Counted from the stretch's first letter, positions 51,771-61,271 are shown. The stretch is DNA of 64,000 nt from Dermatophilaceae bacterium Sec6.4 (GCA_039636865.1 CP144172.1:1612001-1676000); one strand, 5' to 3'. The notes: a model not told the origin generated them from the sequence alone. A program made the numbers and translations.

Positions 51771-53264
51771 TCAGTTTGCCAGCCTTACGTGCGTCTCTTT
51801 CGATGGGGCTTCATCACGGGATCTTGTTTCGGGTGCCCGGTGCTCGACGCTCAACGTGAAGTCCCTGGGCATCAGGGTCAGCCGTTCGGCGATCCGCAAT
51901 TTGTAATCCGGGTCGGGGGTCAGGTCGTAGCGGTGCACGAGGCGGGCCAGCGCGAGCACGGACTCGTGCAGCGCGAACTGCCGCCCGATGCACGCCCGGT
52001 CGCCGACCCCGAACGGCAGATAGGTGTGCGCGGGGCGCGCCCTGATTTGCTCGGGTAGAAACCGGTCGGGGTCGTAGGCCTCGGCGTTCTCGCCCCACAC
52101 CTTTGGGTCGCGGTGCACTGCGGTCAGCATCACCAGCACCCAGTCACCCGGGTGCATCGTCCACTGGCCGCCGATCGTCTCGGAGCTCTCGCGTGGCCCG
52201 CGGGCGAAACCTGGAGCCGTCGGCCACAGCCTCAGCGCCTCGTCCAGGCACCGACGGATGTACCGGAACTTCGGCACCTGCTCGAAGGTGGGCACGGCAT
52301 CCGGGTCGGCCCCGAGGATCGCGTCGGCCTCTTGCTGCGCGAGGCGCATCACCTGCGGATCGCGCGTCATGTAGTACAGCGCGAACGACAACGCTCCCGA
52401 GGTGGTCTCGTGCCCCGCGACCAGGAATGTGTTGATCTGGTAACGGACGTTGGTCAGATCCAGCTTCTCCCCGGTGTCCGGGTGCGCAGAGTTCAACATC
52501 AGCCCCAGCAGGTCACCGGTGCTGGTGTCGCCCTGCGCTCGCCGGGCTTCGATGATCTCGTCCAGCATCGTATTGACGTAGGCGCGGCGCTCGTCGTAGA
52601 GCTTCTTCCCGCGCAGTAACAGCAACCGCCCACCCGGCACCGCCGACAGGAACCCCCGTTGCTGGCCACCGGCAAGCGCGGTGATCATGGCCGTTACGAA
52701 GGGGTGCTGCTCGGTGCTGGTGAACGATCCGAAGTCGGTGCTGAACGAGGTACGCCCGATCGTCTCCAGCGTCATCTTCGTTAGTGCGGGGGAGACCGCC
52801 ACCGGCCCGCCGTCGCGGTCCCAGGACGCGATCAGCTCCGAGCACACTTCGTTCATCGTGTCGTGGTAGCCGCGCATCGAGCCCCGGGTGAACGCCGGAA
52901 GCAGCAGGTCGTGCGCCAGCGCCCAGTTCGGTTCGTCGCTGAACGCGGTGAAGAGGCCGTCACCGGCAACGTCGCGCAGCGCCTCCACGCCGGGGGCGAG
53001 GGTCTTCTGAAAGCGGCTCTCATCGCTCAGTTCAGCGGTCAGCGCCGCATCGGTGGTGAGCACGAACTTGCGGCTGAACGTGCGGATCTCGAACAACGGC
53101 CCCTGGTCCTTGGCCAGCTTCAGCATCTGCTGCACCGGCCCGCCACCCTCGGTGCGCATTACCGTCGGAATGTCACCCACCACGGGTCGCCGCCCGGGCG
53201 GGTGCGGGAGCTCGGTGTGGGCGAAGTTCCGGTGGGCCGGGGTCCTGCGTAGGCGGGTCCGCAT
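51771..53264 (-). CDS. Cytochrome P450 (CYP102-like heme domain)
   Basis: The protein is about 497 residues from ATG 53264. The heme-binding loop FGVGDRACIGRQFA has the thiolate Cys at about 425. The I-helix motif AGHETTSG, the K-helix Glu-x-x-Arg in DEALRLWP and PDRFLPEQ are also present. The N-terminal LPHPPGRRPVVGDIP and GPLFEIRTFSRKFVLTTDAAL resemble the heme domain of fatty-acid hydroxylases of the CYP102/CYP505 type, but no reductase domain is fused. It would need separate redox partners, none of which lie nearby. Substrate probably fatty acid-like; unproven. The frame extends to 53345 with an unconserved start. Confidence 0.9.
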   Translation of the reverse strand: MRTRLRRTPAHRNFAHTELPHPPGRRPVVGDIPTVMRTEGGGPVQQMLKLAKDQGPLFEIRTFSRKFVLTTDAALTAELSDESRFQKTLAPGVEALRDVAGDGLFTAFSDEPNWALAHDLLLPAFTRGSMRGYHDTMNEVCSELIASWDRDGGPVAVSPALTKMTLETIGRTSFSTDFGSFTSTEQHPFVTAMITALAGGQQRGFLSAVPGGRLLLLRGKKLYDERRAYVNTMLDEIIEARRAQGDTSTGDLLGLMLNSAHPDTGEKLDLTNVRYQINTFLVAGHETTSGALSFALYYMTRDPQVMRLAQQEADAILGADPDAVPTFEQVPKFRYIRRCLDEALRLWPTAPGFARGPRESSETIGGQWTMHPGDWVLVMLTAVHRDPKVWGENAEAYDPDRFLPEQIRARPAHTYLPFGVGDRACIGRQFALHESVLALARLVHRYDLTPDPDYKLRIAERLTLMPRDFTLSVEHRAPETRSRDEAPSKETHVRLAN

Positions 53265-53345
53265 GGCGCCACTGTATTCCAGGTCACACAACAGGTGTAG
53301 TGCCAGCGGCACCGCGTCCGGCGCAGAGTGAGGGGCGGCCGTCAC

Positions 53346-53555
53346 TCACTGGGCGACCAACGCAGGACGGGCCTTGAACCGCGACCCCACCCGTTGCGCC
53401 AGTCGATGAGATGGGGCCTCACAGATGCGCCCGAACGCCTCCGCCACCAGAAGGCTGACCGGTAGGGCAAAGAACAGCACCAAAGCAGCTTTACTGGTCG
53501 CGCACAGCAGGTAGGCCACGGTGACCACAATCGGCTCATGCCCATGGCGGGGGTG
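53346..53555 (-). pseudogene. C-terminal fragment of an acyltransferase family 3 protein
   Basis: The minus-strand frame GHEPIVVTVAYLLCATSKAALVLFFALPVSLLVAEAFGRICEAPSHRLAQRVG matches the last membrane helices of OafA-like acyltransferases (the WHEP loop and the E-x-P at the last helix end). No upstream catalytic part is present. Sequence beyond 53555 changes abruptly to a zinc-ribbon relic in another frame. Confidence 0.62.
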
Positions 53556-54390
53556 AGTATGTGGTTGAGGGTGGTGTGCCAGCGCGCGGCGAGGAGGAGG
53601 TCGACGGTGGCGAGGTCGTCAGACCCGGTCAGGACGCTCCGGTTGGAGCAGCAGGGGCGGCCTCTTCTGGCGAAGCATCGTGATTTCAATACCGCGTTCC
53701 AGCTGTGGTTCTGAGGGCACAGCCACCATATTTGCGGTCGGATCCGGCGGTGACCATGTCGGGGATGTCGCGAGGGTCGTTGCGGGCCGAGTCCCATTCA
53801 GCCACGAGGTGCGGGTATTCCTCGGCGACTCATCCGCGGGGCGTGGTGTGTTGGTTGCGTGATTGGGTGCTTGTCAAGCACCCAATCGTGGACCAGTCCC
53901 GGTCGGAGGGCTGATTTTGGCGAACATTTACTAAACGACCGACTGGTGCCCACCATACGTGCCCGCGTAGGCATTTCCAGTAATACTTTCCGTTGGCCCC
54001 GGCGTGCACCTGGTTCGTGCTCAGGCCGTCACTGAGCGTGGACATCCGCATGGCCGCTGCGGTGGGGCAGATCACGTCCAGGGTGTTTACTTCCATGGAT
54101 CGGTATTGTTCCCGCGCACTGGCGAAATCCCCTATTAGTCAGGGCGCGAGCGTTGATCTCTGTGACCCATTCAAACCCGCAGAGGTGACATTGCCACCAC
54201 GCCCCGCGCGTGCTGCCAGCCCTGACCATTGAGGGTCTCAGGTCCCCGTTGACGGTGGGATGCCACTCATCGGCTAACGGCGGACGGATCGTCGCGAGGT
54301 CATCAAACCCAGGCAGAGCGGTACGTCCGGTGCAGACTGGGCACCCCTTGCCACTACTTGGACGGTCCTTGGGGGAAGCGCGCCAGGTAT
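53540..54390 (-). pseudogene. Decayed DUF4379 zinc-ribbon repeat protein
   Basis: At least three degenerate zinc-ribbon repeats are readable in different minus-strand frames. GKGCPVCTGRTALPGFDDLATIRPPLADEWHPTVNG with AWWQCHLCGFEWVTEINARALTNRGFRQC lies at about 54030-54390. GKYYWKCLRGHVWWAPVGRL lies near 53950. IWWLCPQNHSWNAVLKSRCFARRGRPCC with LTGSDDLATVDLLLAARWHTTLN lies near 53550-53730. They match the W-x-C-x2-GH-x-W...C-x2-C pattern and the linking DLAT...P.LA.EW sequence of the DUF4379 family. Frameshifts and lost cysteines indicate decay. The family is of unknown function. Confidence 0.75.
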
Positions 54391-54716
54391 GACCAAGAAA
54401 ACATTGTCACGATATTTTAAGAATCGACCCAAATGTGAAATAGGCGGATGTCAAATAACCATTGCGTGGGATTTGCCACTGACTCGTCAGGCGAGGAAAC
54501 TGCGCACCTAACCGGTTAGTTGCGGCCACGTTTCGTAACCTCTTTTAAATCGGGGACTACAACGAGGAGTAGGCGCGGCGGCATATTTTATTAAGCCTTG
54601 ATGCTCGCACCGGTAGCTTGCCACAAAAAATCGCCGGCACTTACTAATGGAAAGACGCTAAGAATCACGAGGGCCGAACCGCAGTTACTGTAACGGAGCG
54701 TGATTCATCAAAATAA
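54391..54716. other. AT-richer intergenic stretch, no gene seen
   Basis: This segment is clearly poorer in GC than its surroundings (runs such as ATATTTTATTAAG and ACAAAAAATCG) and has no open frame with recognisable content. It lies between the DUF4379 relic and the terminator of the second glycine-rich gene. It may be degraded foreign DNA. Confidence 0.5.
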
Positions 54717-54749
54717 TGGGTTGGGCGCTACCGAGTAGCGCCCAACCCA
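54717..54749 (-). terminator. Terminator of the second glycine-rich protein gene
   Basis: A perfect 14-base stem TGGGTTGGGCGCTA (54717-54730) with TAGCGCCCAACCCA (54736-54749) encloses a 5-base loop. On the minus strand it is followed by TTATTTTGATG, a good T-rich tail. It sits 87 bp after the stop at 54836. Confidence 0.9.
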
Positions 54750-54835
54750 CAATACTCTACGCTCACGAATAGTCTTCCCGGCAACGGGATATCAACTGTT
54801 CTGATACCGGGTAACAGTTCCCCAGCGTGCATTTG

Positions 54836-55456
54836 TTATTTGGCTGTTGGAGCTGCCCCGCAGTACATGACGGTGACTGTGGCGCCATTGCCGTTGCCGT
54901 TGGTTTCAGTAGGTGATTTCTTTGATGGCGTGCTGGAACCGATGTTCCCAGGAACAGTGGATTTCGTTTCACCGGCGCCGCTCGTGGGGTTGCCCTTGCC
55001 GTTGCCGCCCGCCGCATTCAACTGGCCCAGGAAGACACCATTGCCAGTGACGGTGACGACCGTTTCTCCGCCGCCGCCGCCGGCAGCGCCTCCGGTGCCC
55101 TTCGTTCCGCCTGCGGCTAGACCGAAGGAGAACCCGAGGTCTTGGGTGGTGGGCCCGGAGACGGTGAAGGTTTCTACCCCGACTCGTCCAGTGGCCGGAG
55201 TACTTCCCTTGGCGCCGCCACTAGCTCCTATCACGGTCACGATGACTCCCGTGGCGCCCTTGGGGATTGTGACCGTCTGATCGGTCGTGTACACGGTCGT
55301 GGTGGTGACACACGCGCTCGCAGCGAACGCGGGGATAGTGCTGCCGATGGCCAGAACGGGAACGGACCACGCGATACCTTTTGCGACGGAGCGCCGACTG
55401 GTGCCCTGCGGTACAGCGCCGGCGGTATCAGCGTCAGCTGCTAGTTGAGTGTTCAT
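54836..55456 (-). CDS. Tat-exported glycine-rich domain protein (smaller paralogue)
   Basis: The protein is about 206 residues from ATG 55456. The twin-arginine signal SRRSVAKGIAWSVPVLAIGS is followed by IPAFAAS-Ala-Cys. It is closely similar to the signal of the protein at 50149. The exported part has VTIPKGATGVIVTVIGASGGAKG, again the glycine-rich domain pattern, a GGAAGGGGGE run and ends ATVTVMYCG. As in the paralogue, only two cysteines remain after cleavage, one at each end. Function unknown; probably a surface protein whose ends are joined by a disulfide. Confidence 0.8.
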   Translation of the reverse strand: MNTQLAADADTAGAVPQGTSRRSVAKGIAWSVPVLAIGSTIPAFAASACVTTTTVYTTDQTVTIPKGATGVIVTVIGASGGAKGSTPATGRVGVETFTVSGPTTQDLGFSFGLAAGGTKGTGGAAGGGGGETVVTVTGNGVFLGQLNAAGGNGKGNPTSGAGETKSTVPGNIGSSTPSKKSPTETNGNGNGATVTVMYCGAAPTAK

Positions 55457-55640
55457 GGACAGAAAATACCACCGTCCTCTCACTACCACTAATTTCTACA
55501 CAAAGTCTTCAGATAGTCCAGCCAGGAAGGGTGCCCCCAATCTGAGAGACTCCTATGAGACGTGGGATCCGGCCGGAAATCAGGATCGGACAACGACAGA
55601 AAACTGGATCCGTAGAGTCCATCGAGTCGACTAGCAGCTG

Positions 55641-56228
55641 GTGAGCGACGATGTGGCCGGGGTGGCTGGCCCGCGTGAGGGTCGGGCGAAGCGGCGCATG
55701 TTGACGGCGAACTACAAGCGGGCGATGGTGGTGGATTACGACGCGGGCCGAAGGTGTCCAAGGGTGGGGTCCTGCGGCGGGAGCGTTTGTATGACTCCCA
55801 CGTGCAGGAATGGCGGGCTGCGGCTGGTACTGGCACGCTGGATGGCCTGGAGCGGCGGGTCATCCGATTGGAGGCCGAGCTTGGTGCGAAGGGCGGTGTC
55901 ATCGCTCGACGGGATGAGGCGTTGGACGTGCTGGGAAAGGGTGTCGCGTTCTTGGAAGCTCTGTCCGGGAAGAACGCGCGATGAGCCGGGCTGTGTATCT
56001 GCCTGGCAGACCGAGACCGTTGGTGACCTCGCCGCACTCCTGGGTGTGGTGACCGCATGCGAGCTGGTGGGCCGTTCGCGTCCACACATCACCGCCATGC
56101 CGACCCCAGGCCGCGGATGCTTGTACCGACGTGCAACGTGAGGGTCGCTTCTACAGCTGGACCCTCACGATGTGCCGGTTGCTGACCGCCGCGGTAATGC
56201 TCGGAGAACGTCGCCGCTGTGGCCGCGT
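55641..56228 (+). pseudogene. IS3-type transposase (OrfA/OrfB) relic
   Basis: OrfA-like sequence reads KRRMLTANYKRAMVVDYDA in one frame and GPKVSKGGVLRRERLYDSHVQEWRAAAGTG in the next. OrfB-like start ETVGDLAALLGVVTACELVGRSRPHITAMPTPG and later REGRFYSWTLTMCRLL follow in other frames. The DDE catalytic segments are missing. The remnant ends about 95 bp before the mcrB start, which is why the long open frame upstream of mcrB (from 56172) should not be counted as protein. Confidence 0.72.
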
Positions 56229-56321
56229 CCGGCGCAGCCGCTACCCCCGACCGTTAAACTCGAACCTGCCCGTTGCGCCACCATATTCAGCCGATGCAGT
56301 CGATACGGAGTTCCTTCGCCC

Positions 56322-59186
56322 GTGGCTTCACCACACCTCGTGACCGAAGACCACCCCCGCTCAGGCGGGTCGTCCCCCGAACGGCAGCGTGACCTGCGCA
56401 GGTGGGCCACCACGTACGCGCTACTGACCGTGGCCGCGGCGGATGACCATGCTGCCTGCGCCCGCTGGAGCAGCGAAGACGAGCATCAGGCAGCCCGGCG
56501 CGCAGAACTACGCGGCATCCTCGAACAGCTGACCCGCGCCCGCGACCTGCCCGCGTTCTACGCAGCCGTGCAGGCGTGGAGCGTCCGGCCGGGCCCCTTC
56601 GGGCAGTTCGAGTCCGTGGTCACCAGCTGGCTCGGTCAGTTGATCGAGCATTACGACGGTCGCGAGCGCGACCTGGCCGATCTGCTCGTCGAGGTCTGCC
56701 AGACGCCACCCACTGAGGAACAGGCCGCACAGCAGATCGACGCGCTGGAGGACGCGGTCCGCGCGCACGGACAGTCCACCGGCCCGATCTTGACGATGCT
56801 GTCGTGTTTCTGGAGCACGGACGGGCACGTCCAGCTGCCCTGGTCCCCGGCCTGGCCGCCGGCGGTGTCCTCGTTCCTGACGCTGGGCTGGATGGGTCGG
56901 CACATGTCTCATTCCGAGCGGTACATCGCCTTTGCCCGCCTGTGTCGCGAATTCGCTCCGCAGGACCCGCGCTCGGTGGCCCGGATGATGACCTACCTCG
57001 ACGTCGCCGCCCCGTTCGTCGGGATCGGTGCCGGACTGCCGCAGATCTGCGAAGAGGCCGCCGAGCTCGCCGCCCGCCACGACCCCATCCGGGGGTACGC
57101 CGAGCCCGAGCAGGAGGCCCGGGCGGCCGGACTGGCGGGCCAGCTGCGCGGCGCTGCGACGATACTGACCCGATCGCTGCACCACCAGCTGGAAGACGCG
57201 ACCGGGCTGCGGTTGCGCGAGACGAACCTGCAGACCCGGATCGGCGCCACCCGCGATGCCCCGTTCCGCGCCGACCTGCACGCCACCTGGTCACTTCCGG
57301 GTGGCCCGGGCACGCCTGCGCTGCGTGTGTGGGTGACCCGCTGCGGAGTCGCCGCCGGGCTGCACGCCGGGTGGGACACCCACGGAGCCGGCCACCCAGA
57401 CGACCGTCAGCACCGGATGGCCGCCGCCGTCAGCCGGCACCTCAGCGGCGACCTGCAGTTCCTGGCGATCGACACCGGCGCGGCCGGTGACCGGGTCGCT
57501 GCCGCGGGGCGCTCCTACCCCGGCGGGGAGATCTTCGTCGGCCGATGGTGGAAGCACCCCGAAGCCCTGAGCAGCGCCGACGTGCAGGAGCAGATCCTGG
57601 CCACCGCCCGCCAGCTCGCGCCTCTCGTCAACGTGCTCGCCGGAAACGACCCGGTGCCCACCGGGCCGGCCGACCTGGACCTGCTCACCCGGTTGGAACA
57701 GTTCCGCGCCCAACGGCCCTACCCGACCGACCGCGACATCTGGCACCAGGACCAACGCCGCGCGCAGGCCGCGCAGCTGGACCCCGAAGGGCTCGAGGCG
57801 TTCGACCTGCCCGCGCTACGCCGGCTGATCACCGGCCGGGCCTACGGGCGGGTGGGCCACCACTCGGTCCTGCAGGCGGCGCTGAACAGCCTGGACGCAC
57901 CGGGGCTGGACCGTCTCGCCGGTGCGCTGGGCGACCTGCTGTGGGGGCAGGGCAGCGACGCCGAACGCATCGACCGGGCGCTCGCCGACCCGCCCGTGCC
58001 CGGCCTGGGCGAGCCGATCGTGATGAAGCTGATGGCGATCGCCCACCCCGACCGCTATCTGCCCGTCTACGCCCTCGGCGGGCCGGACGGCAAGGTCGCG
58101 ATGGCCCGCGCGCTCGGCGTGCAGTTGCCCGACGCCTCGGCGATGACGCGCGGTCGCCTGCATATCGCGATCTCGGACCGGTTGCGCGCCCGGCTGGAAC
58201 CGCTGCTACCCGGCGACCCGTGGGGTCAGGTGCAGTTCACCCGGTGGCTGCTGCAGCGCGGCCGGTTTACCGCCGACCCCGAGCGCGACCTCATCGCGGA
58301 GACCGCGGCCGAACTGCTGGTCGATGAAGACTTCCTGCGCGAGGTGCAAGCCCTGCTGGCTGACAAGAAGCAGGTCGTGTTCTACGGACCGCCCGGGACG
58401 GGCAAGACCTTCCTCGCGCAACGGTTGGCCGCCGCCCTGCAGCCGGACGCCGCCAAACGTGCCGTGGTGCAGTTCCACCCCTCCACTTCCTACGAGGACT
58501 TCTTCGAAGGATTCCGACCGCGGCTGGACGCCGCCGGGCAGATGGTCTACGAGCTGCGCAAAGGCCCGCTGGCGCTGTTGGCGGAGTCGGCCGAGAACGA
58601 CCCGACCACCCCGCACGTGCTGGTGATCGACGAGATCAACCGGGCCAACCTGCCGCGGGTGTTCGGGGAGTTGCTCTACCTGTTGGAGTACCGCTCCAGC
58701 AGCGTGCTCACCACCTACCGGCCGGACGAGGGCTTCGAACTGCCGCCGAATCTGCTGTTCATCGGCACGATGAACACCGCAGACCGCTCGATCGCGCTGG
58801 TCGACGCGGCGCTGCGCCGACGCTTCCACTTCATCCCGTTCATGCCGCACGAAGGCCCGATGGAGGGCCTGCTCGGTCGCTGGTTGGCCGCCCACGGTGG
58901 GCCGCAATGGGTCGCCGAACTGGTCGACCGGGTCAACGACGAGCTACGGCACGCGCTCCGCGGCCCGCACCTGCAGATCGGCCACAGCCACTTCATGTCC
59001 GACCGGCTGGACGACGCGGCGCTGCGCCGGATCTGGGACTACAGCATCTATCCGTTCATCGAAGATCAGTTCTACGGGCGCGATGAACTGCTGCGCACCT
59101 TCACCTGGGCGGCCGTGCTGGAGCGCTACGGTCCGAAACCATCTGCGTCTGCGACGACAGTGCCACCGATCACCGCGGCACTCTGA
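56322..59186 (+). CDS. mcrB: McrB-like AAA+ GTPase of a McrBC restriction system
   Basis: The protein is about 954 residues. The AAA+ motor is at the C-terminus: Walker A GPPGTGKT (689-696), Walker B VLVIDEINRAN (766-776), and the McrB-specific NTADRS element (MNTADRS, 817-823), followed by the arginine-finger region ALRRRFHF. The roughly 680-residue N-terminal part has no domain I recognise. It should include the DNA-recognition part, with LTRLEQFRAQRPYPTD and GRVGHHSVLQAALNSLDAPGLDRL preceding the motor. GTG 56322 was chosen for the GGAG 11 bases upstream; sequence before it is IS debris. It forms the GTP-driven translocase with McrC, 16 bp downstream. Confidence 0.9.
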   Translation: MASPHLVTEDHPRSGGSSPERQRDLRRWATTYALLTVAAADDHAACARWSSEDEHQAARRAELRGILEQLTRARDLPAFYAAVQAWSVRPGPFGQFESVVTSWLGQLIEHYDGRERDLADLLVEVCQTPPTEEQAAQQIDALEDAVRAHGQSTGPILTMLSCFWSTDGHVQLPWSPAWPPAVSSFLTLGWMGRHMSHSERYIAFARLCREFAPQDPRSVARMMTYLDVAAPFVGIGAGLPQICEEAAELAARHDPIRGYAEPEQEARAAGLAGQLRGAATILTRSLHHQLEDATGLRLRETNLQTRIGATRDAPFRADLHATWSLPGGPGTPALRVWVTRCGVAAGLHAGWDTHGAGHPDDRQHRMAAAVSRHLSGDLQFLAIDTGAAGDRVAAAGRSYPGGEIFVGRWWKHPEALSSADVQEQILATARQLAPLVNVLAGNDPVPTGPADLDLLTRLEQFRAQRPYPTDRDIWHQDQRRAQAAQLDPEGLEAFDLPALRRLITGRAYGRVGHHSVLQAALNSLDAPGLDRLAGALGDLLWGQGSDAERIDRALADPPVPGLGEPIVMKLMAIAHPDRYLPVYALGGPDGKVAMARALGVQLPDASAMTRGRLHIAISDRLRARLEPLLPGDPWGQVQFTRWLLQRGRFTADPERDLIAETAAELLVDEDFLREVQALLADKKQVVFYGPPGTGKTFLAQRLAAALQPDAAKRAVVQFHPSTSYEDFFEGFRPRLDAAGQMVYELRKGPLALLAESAENDPTTPHVLVIDEINRANLPRVFGELLYLLEYRSSSVLTTYRPDEGFELPPNLLFIGTMNTADRSIALVDAALRRRFHFIPFMPHEGPMEGLLGRWLAAHGGPQWVAELVDRVNDELRHALRGPHLQIGHSHFMSDRLDDAALRRIWDYSIYPFIEDQFYGRDELLRTFTWAAVLERYGPKPSASATTVPPITAAL

Positions 59187-59202
59187 GGGCGCGGCCGTCG
59201 CC

Positions 59203-60462
59203 ATGCGCACCGTCACCCTCACCGAACACGGCATCAGCGACCCGTTCACGCTGGGCACCGCCGACCGTGAGGCGTTGCTGGAACTGCCCCCGGGGCGCCT
59301 GGAGGTACACGCGACCCCCGATCCCGGGCAGGTACGGGTGCGGGCGACCTCCTGGGTGGGAGCGGTCCACCTGCCCGAGGTGACGATCCGGATCACGCCG
59401 CGCGCGGGGATGGCGAACCTGTTCACGATGTTCTCGGCCGGAATCCCGGCCGGCACGTTGTCCCAGGACGACGTCGGGTGGGCCGGGCATCGCGAGCTGG
59501 TCGACGGGGTGGCGGCGTTCCTGCTGGCGGCGATCGAGGACTGTACGCGGCGCGGACTGCTGCACGGGTACGTCCACCGCGAAGAACAACTGCAGGTCAT
59601 CCGCGGCCGGCTGCTGGTCAACGAACTCGCGGTACGCCCGTGGAGCGCGGCCAACCCGCCGTGCGGATACGACGATTTCACCATCGACGTTCCCGAGAAC
59701 CGGGCGCTGGCCGATGCAGTGACCCGCGTGCTGCGGTGGCCGGGCTTACCGGCGGGCCTGCGGCGGGACGCGCTGCGGCTGGCGGCCCGCTTCGACGGGG
59801 TCACTCCCGGCGCACCCGATGATCCCCGCAGCGCAGTCACGATCACCCGCCTGAACGCGCACTACGAGGCGGCGCTGGACATTGCCGCGCAGGCCACAGC
59901 GGGGATGACGATCTCGCACGAAGAGGGTGAACACCGGGCGCGCGCGTTCCTGATCGACCTGGAACAGCAGTTCCGCAGGTGGCTGGGAGCAGAGTTGCGG
60001 GCCCGGTTGTGGCCCACGTTCGAGGTGCTCGAACAACCCAGGTACACCCTCGACCACGACGGACGGCTGCCGGTACGACCGGATCTGCTGATCACCCGCG
60101 CAGACCGGCCCGTGCTGGTCGTGCAGACCCGGCACCGGTTGCGGGCCGATGCGCACTCAACCCTCGGAGATCTGTCGGTCGGGGGCAGGTATCCCGTGCT
60201 GATGCATGCTGCCGCTCTGCGCACCCCGGCCGCTCTGCTGATCTATGCCAATGACGATGCCGACGCCGATGAGGTGCCGGCGGCCGAAGTGCTGATCCGG
60301 GGGACCGGGACCCGGCTGCTGTCGGTTCCGCTGTCGATGGCGGGTGCTGCCCAGGTGCTGGAGGCCCAACTGGACGAGATGGCAGACCTGGTGCGCGCTC
60401 TCAGCGGATCCGCGCAGGTCGGGAACCGGATGCCGACGCGAGGCGTCGCAGCTACACGTTGA
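59203..60462 (+). CDS. mcrC: McrC-like subunit with altered nuclease motif
   Basis: The 419-residue McrC family protein. The N-terminal half has LPEVTIRITPRAGMANLFTMFSAG and GLLHGYVHREEQLQVIRGRLL, typical McrC blocks (YxxxxExLxxIRGRL), then CGYDDFTIDVPENRALADAVTRVL. The nuclease end reads VRPDLLI (Asp294) and LVVQTRHRL. Family members have Asp-x-Lys at the latter position (IDTKY in E. coli), so Gln308 and Arg310 replace the metal-binding Asp and catalytic Lys. The complex may bind modified DNA without cutting, or may use another nuclease. It follows mcrB by 16 bp. Confidence 0.88.
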   Translation: MRTVTLTEHGISDPFTLGTADREALLELPPGRLEVHATPDPGQVRVRATSWVGAVHLPEVTIRITPRAGMANLFTMFSAGIPAGTLSQDDVGWAGHRELVDGVAAFLLAAIEDCTRRGLLHGYVHREEQLQVIRGRLLVNELAVRPWSAANPPCGYDDFTIDVPENRALADAVTRVLRWPGLPAGLRRDALRLAARFDGVTPGAPDDPRSAVTITRLNAHYEAALDIAAQATAGMTISHEEGEHRARAFLIDLEQQFRRWLGAELRARLWPTFEVLEQPRYTLDHDGRLPVRPDLLITRADRPVLVVQTRHRLRADAHSTLGDLSVGGRYPVLMHAAALRTPAALLIYANDDADADEVPAAEVLIRGTGTRLLSVPLSMAGAAQVLEAQLDEMADLVRALSGSAQVGNRMPTRGVAATR

Positions 60463-60560
60463 TCCCGCATTCAGGGATCATTCAGTGTTCGTTGTGAAAG
60501 CGCCGGACAGCAGACCGGTCGTCGGCGAGAATGTCGGCACCAGGAGAGGGGAGTACCTCG

Positions 60561-61271
60561 ATGAATCTCGTTATTCGCGCGAGCACCGTCACGGCCGCAG
60601 CAGCCGGCCTGATGATCGGGCTCAGCGCCTGTGGGCCGCAAGCCCCCGGCGTCGCGCAACCCACCGCCGTACCGTCGTTGCAGGTGTCGACGTCCACATC
60701 GCCATCCACGTCGCCGTCCACCACTGCTGACCCGGGCACGTCGAGTTCGTCCTCGCCGGGTTCATCGCCGTCGGTGACCACCCCGAGTGGCTCCAGTTCG
60801 GCGAGCAACGTGTGCTCCAGTTCAACACCGGGAATCGGCCCGACCCCCAGCGCTGACACCCCGTCGCGCGCCTACGGATCGACGGCCGTCATCAAGAAGA
60901 ACGATTCGCAGGTGAGGGTCGGTATCAAGGTGGAGGCACCTCGCGTGGTGACCGGGGGGAGTTTCCCGGCCCGCCCCGGCACCACATTGGTCGGCGTGCA
61001 GATCACCGCGAACCTGCTCTCAGGCGCCAGCGCCTTCATCGGGTCGACGACCTTCTCGATGTCCGACGAGCAGGGCAACCTGTGCCGCAGGTCCTACCTG
61101 AACGGATTGTCCAGCGACCAGACGTGGCGCGGGTCCAGCTTGGGCTCGAGCACCACCTCCGCAACCGGCAGCCTGGTCTACGAGGTGCCCTCCGGGCAGG
61201 ACCTCACCAAGCTGGTGGTCGCCTACAACGGGCAGTTCCGCACCACGGCAACCGTCAAGTGGAACAGCTGA
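60561..61271 (+). CDS. Secreted lipoprotein, first of a tandem pair
   Basis: The 236-residue protein has a lipoprotein signal peptide with lipobox GLSAC (Cys about residue 24). A Ser/Thr/Pro-rich linker follows, then a beta-rich domain with KVEAPRVVTGGSFPARPGTTLVGVQITANLLSGAS, FSMSDEQGNLC and LVYEVPSGQDLTKLVVAY. The latter pattern resembles DUF4352-type immunoglobulin-like domains. ATG 60561 is preceded by AGGAGAGGGGAG. The next gene encodes a related protein with the same block order. Anchored outside the membrane; role unknown. Confidence 0.82.
   Translation: MNLVIRASTVTAAAAGLMIGLSACGPQAPGVAQPTAVPSLQVSTSTSPSTSPSTTADPGTSSSSSPGSSPSVTTPSGSSSASNVCSSSTPGIGPTPSADTPSRAYGSTAVIKKNDSQVRVGIKVEAPRVVTGGSFPARPGTTLVGVQITANLLSGASAFIGSTTFSMSDEQGNLCRRSYLNGLSSDQTWRGSSLGSSTTSATGSLVYEVPSGQDLTKLVVAYNGQFRTTATVKWNS

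Noticed and set aside
56172..56321. Upstream extension of mcrB
   Set aside because: This stretch contains the end of the IS3 remnant in another frame; a GTG with a GGAG site at 56322 is a better start.
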